Positions 5,884 through 7,273 of a stretch of DNA of 7,273 nucleotides are shown piece by piece (the stretch's first letter is position 1; each line of letters opens with the position of its first letter). The notes under the pieces are model-generated. The model ran no database searches, had not been told where the DNA came from, and saw nothing but the letters and a program-made list of their open reading frames with translations. This stretch comes from Chitinophagaceae bacterium (lineage in GTDB: Bacteria > Bacteroidota > Bacteroidia > Chitinophagales > Chitinophagaceae). A program made the position numbers and the translations under genes. The DNA lies in assembly GCA_009996555.1 (NCBI GenBank), contig JAACZX010000111.1:1-7273 (forward strand). Direction: 5' to 3'.

Positions 5884-6588
5884 CTAATCATCGCTTGAAA
5901 AGGCCAGCGCAGCAATGCTTAGTTTAAGTCCGGCTACCTGTTTAACAACAAGCCCGCATGCTTCCATGGTTGCACCGGTTGTTATTACATCATCAACAAG
6001 TAAAACATGTTTTCCTGAAATGATGGACGGTTCAGCAAGCGCAAAACTTTCGTCAACATTCTTTATCCGTTCGGCTCTTCCTTTTTTTGTTTGTGTATCG
6101 GTATACCGCTTGCGGGTAACAATAGTAGTGAGTACGGGCAACTGCATCACTTCCGAAATACCATTGCAAAGAATGGTTGATTGGTTATACCCACGCCTTT
6201 TTTCTTTTGCAGCAAAAAGTGGTAAGGGTACTAATGCATCCAGCGAATGAAAGCGGTTGCTTTTCTGTAATTGTTGTCCAAGCCAGATGCCCAGTTGATG
6301 TCCCACATCTGTATTGCCTTTGTATTTTAATTGATGCACGAGCCGCTGCAATACAGAACGCTTGCTAAAGTAATAACCGGCAGTTGCCTGTTCAATATCC
6401 AGGCGGCCATAAAACATTTTTTCAATTGGATTTGCAGGTAATGCTGCAAAATTTGTTTCCGGCAGGTTGCTGTAGCAATGGATGCAGATGGATTGATCGG
6501 TTTCAAGAAGATCGCTTCCGCAGCCAGCACAATTGTGCGGATAAAGCAAGCGTATGAAATCATCAAATAACTTTCGGGTGCTTATCAT
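5884..6588 (-). CDS. comF: ComF-family phosphoribosyltransferase-like protein
   Basis: The 234-residue product is the ComF/GntX type, tied in several bacteria to natural DNA uptake, where ComF acts in the cytoplasm with single-strand DNA processing factors; its exact reaction is unresolved. An N-terminal four-cysteine zinc site is visible (LLYPHNCAGCGSDLL with Cys20 and Cys23; CIHC with Cys35 and Cys38). Next come the family signatures LVHQLKYKGN (83-92), LVPLPLFAAKEKRRGYNQS (119-137) and QTKKGRAERIKNVDESFAL (166-184). The PRPP-binding loop is VLLVDDVITTGAT (195-207). Length is normal. The start is placed at the ATG at 6588; a GTG 18 nt upstream (6606) is in frame but lies outside the expected transcript if the promoter at 6593-6623 is used. 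No other competence genes are in the window, so competence itself cannot be inferred. radA lies 54 bp upstream. Confidence 0.92.
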   Translation of the reverse strand: MISTRKLFDDFIRLLYPHNCAGCGSDLLETDQSICIHCYSNLPETNFAALPANPIEKMFYGRLDIEQATAGYYFSKRSVLQRLVHQLKYKGNTDVGHQLGIWLGQQLQKSNRFHSLDALVPLPLFAAKEKRRGYNQSTILCNGISEVMQLPVLTTIVTRKRYTDTQTKKGRAERIKNVDESFALAEPSIISGKHVLLVDDVITTGATMEACGLVVKQVAGLKLSIAALAFSSDD

Positions 6589-6592
6589 GATA

Positions 6593-6623
6593 GTAAGATA
6601 GAACACTGCCGGAAAATATGCAA
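6593..6623 (-). promoter_or_regulatory. candidate promoter of comF, nearly leaderless
   Basis: On the minus strand TTG (6623-6621), a 20-bp spacer and TATCTTAC (6600-6593) resemble TTG-N19-21-TAnnTTTG; the last two bases of the -7 element differ from consensus. The element ends 4 nt before the comF ATG at 6588, so transcription would start at or very near the start codon. It lies between the radA stop and comF. Confidence 0.42.
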
Positions 6624-6642
6624 GTGTGTTGCAGCCTGCGGT

Positions 6643-7273
6643 TTATTGAAAAAGGTACTGGTAAAGTTCTTCAACTTTACTCATTGTAATGATTTCAATA
6701 TTGTGTTTTTGCTGCAATGTTTTTCCTGTTTCTTTCCGCTGACCAATGTTGTATTTGCTGATGATGATCTTTTCAAAGCCAAGTTTTTCAGCTTCCGCAA
6801 TACGTTGGTCGATACGGTTCACTGCACGTATTTCACCACTAAGGCCCACTTCGCCTGCAAAACAAATATGCGGGTTCAGCGGCACATCTTCGTAACTCGA
6901 AAGCAAGGCGCACAACACTGCAAGATCAATAGAAGGATCTTCTACTTTTAAACCGCCGGCAATGTTTAAAAAAACATCTTTCATCCCAAAATGAAAGCCA
7001 CCTCTTTTTTCTAATACAGCAAGTAACAATTGTAAACGTCTGAGATCAAAGCCGCTTACTGTACGTTGCGGTGTTCCATACACACTTTGTGTAACCAATG
7101 CCTGCACTTCAATTAATAATGGCCGCATTCCTTCCATAGTAGCTGCAATAGCAATACCACTCAGCTGATCTTCTTTTTGTGTGATGAGTATTTCGCTGGG
7201 ATTGTTTACCGGTCGCATACCAGCTTCAGTCATTTCATAAATACCAAGTTCTGATGTTGATCCAAAGCGGTTT
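6643..7273 (-). CDS. radA: RadA (Sms) DNA branch-migration ATPase, C-terminal part
   Basis: The 5' part is cut by the window edge; 210 codons remain before the stop at 6643-6645. The visible protein opens with NRFGSTSELGIYEM, which is the end of the RadA-specific KNRFG motif and the segment after it (the K codon is split by the edge), so the zinc finger and Walker motifs lie outside. NPSEILI and then a Lon-protease-like domain follow: VQALVTQSVYGTPQRTVSGF, RLQLLLAVLEKRGGF, DVFLNIAGGLKVEDPSIDLA, FAGEVGLSGEIRAVNRIDQR, EAEKLGFEKIIISKYN. The position of the Lon catalytic serine region reads DPSIDLA, consistent with the known lack of protease activity in RadA. RadA is a RecA-like, DnaB-like hexameric motor that drives branch migration in homologous recombination. 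Its placement next to comF may reflect shared roles in recombination or DNA uptake, or simple proximity. Confidence 0.96.
   Translation of the reverse strand, partial: NRFGSTSELGIYEMTEAGMRPVNNPSEILITQKEDQLSGIAIAATMEGMRPLLIEVQALVTQSVYGTPQRTVSGFDLRRLQLLLAVLEKRGGFHFGMKDVFLNIAGGLKVEDPSIDLAVLCALLSSYEDVPLNPHICFAGEVGLSGEIRAVNRIDQRIAEAEKLGFEKIIISKYNIGQRKETGKTLQQKHNIEIITMSKVEELYQYLFQ

Noticed and set aside
6589..6606. GTG start of comF at 6606 adding six residues
   Set aside because: The added residues MFYLTI are encoded by the candidate -7 promoter region, and MISTRKLFDDF from the ATG at 6588 fits the family start better.

Overview
The window reads as chromosomal DNA from a Bacteroidota bacterium, most likely a member of the Chitinophagaceae (inference from protein style and promoter type; no database search was possible). 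Supporting signs are a carboxypeptidase-regulatory-like secreted protein, a beta-helix lipoprotein ending in the LPDLGCYE-type tail common in this phylum, a Bacteroidota-type promoter (TTG-N19-TAnnTTTG), A/T-rich leaders without clear Shine-Dalgarno sites, and an intergenic element resembling the CGCAAAG-type degenerate repeats of this phylum.

Layout, left to right. Positions 1-246 hold a possible fragment of a leftward gene running off the edge, a hairpin followed by a T-tract, and the promoter of the only clear rightward gene, an LpxD-family hexapeptide acyltransferase (247-1200). It converges on a leftward block occupying the rest of the window. In leftward transcription order this block is: radA (3' part, from the right edge to 6643), comF (to 5884), an exported beta-helix lipoprotein (to 4426), an exported glutathione peroxidase (to 3778), a strong intrinsic terminator (3728-3759), holB encoding DNA polymerase III delta' (to 2525), a repeat-like intergenic stretch, and a secreted carboxypeptidase-regulatory-like protein (to 1290).

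The genes do not form one pathway. radA and holB are genome-maintenance and replication genes, comF belongs to the DNA-uptake-associated phosphoribosyltransferase family, lpxD belongs to the lipid A acyltransferase family, and the remaining three encode exported or envelope proteins. comF and the beta-helix gene are 48-66 bp apart (depending on start) with no terminator visible, so they may be cotranscribed. The terminator splits gpx from holB.

No mobile element, CRISPR array, tRNA or rRNA, and no defence or biosynthetic system, was found. The region is largely ordinary core genome. The points most worth a second look are the apparent loss of the zinc-binding cysteines in delta', promoter-like -7 elements only 4 nt from the start codons of holB and comF, the missing second histidine in the LpxD-like enzyme, and the VSFVGYQ-containing fragment at the left edge.
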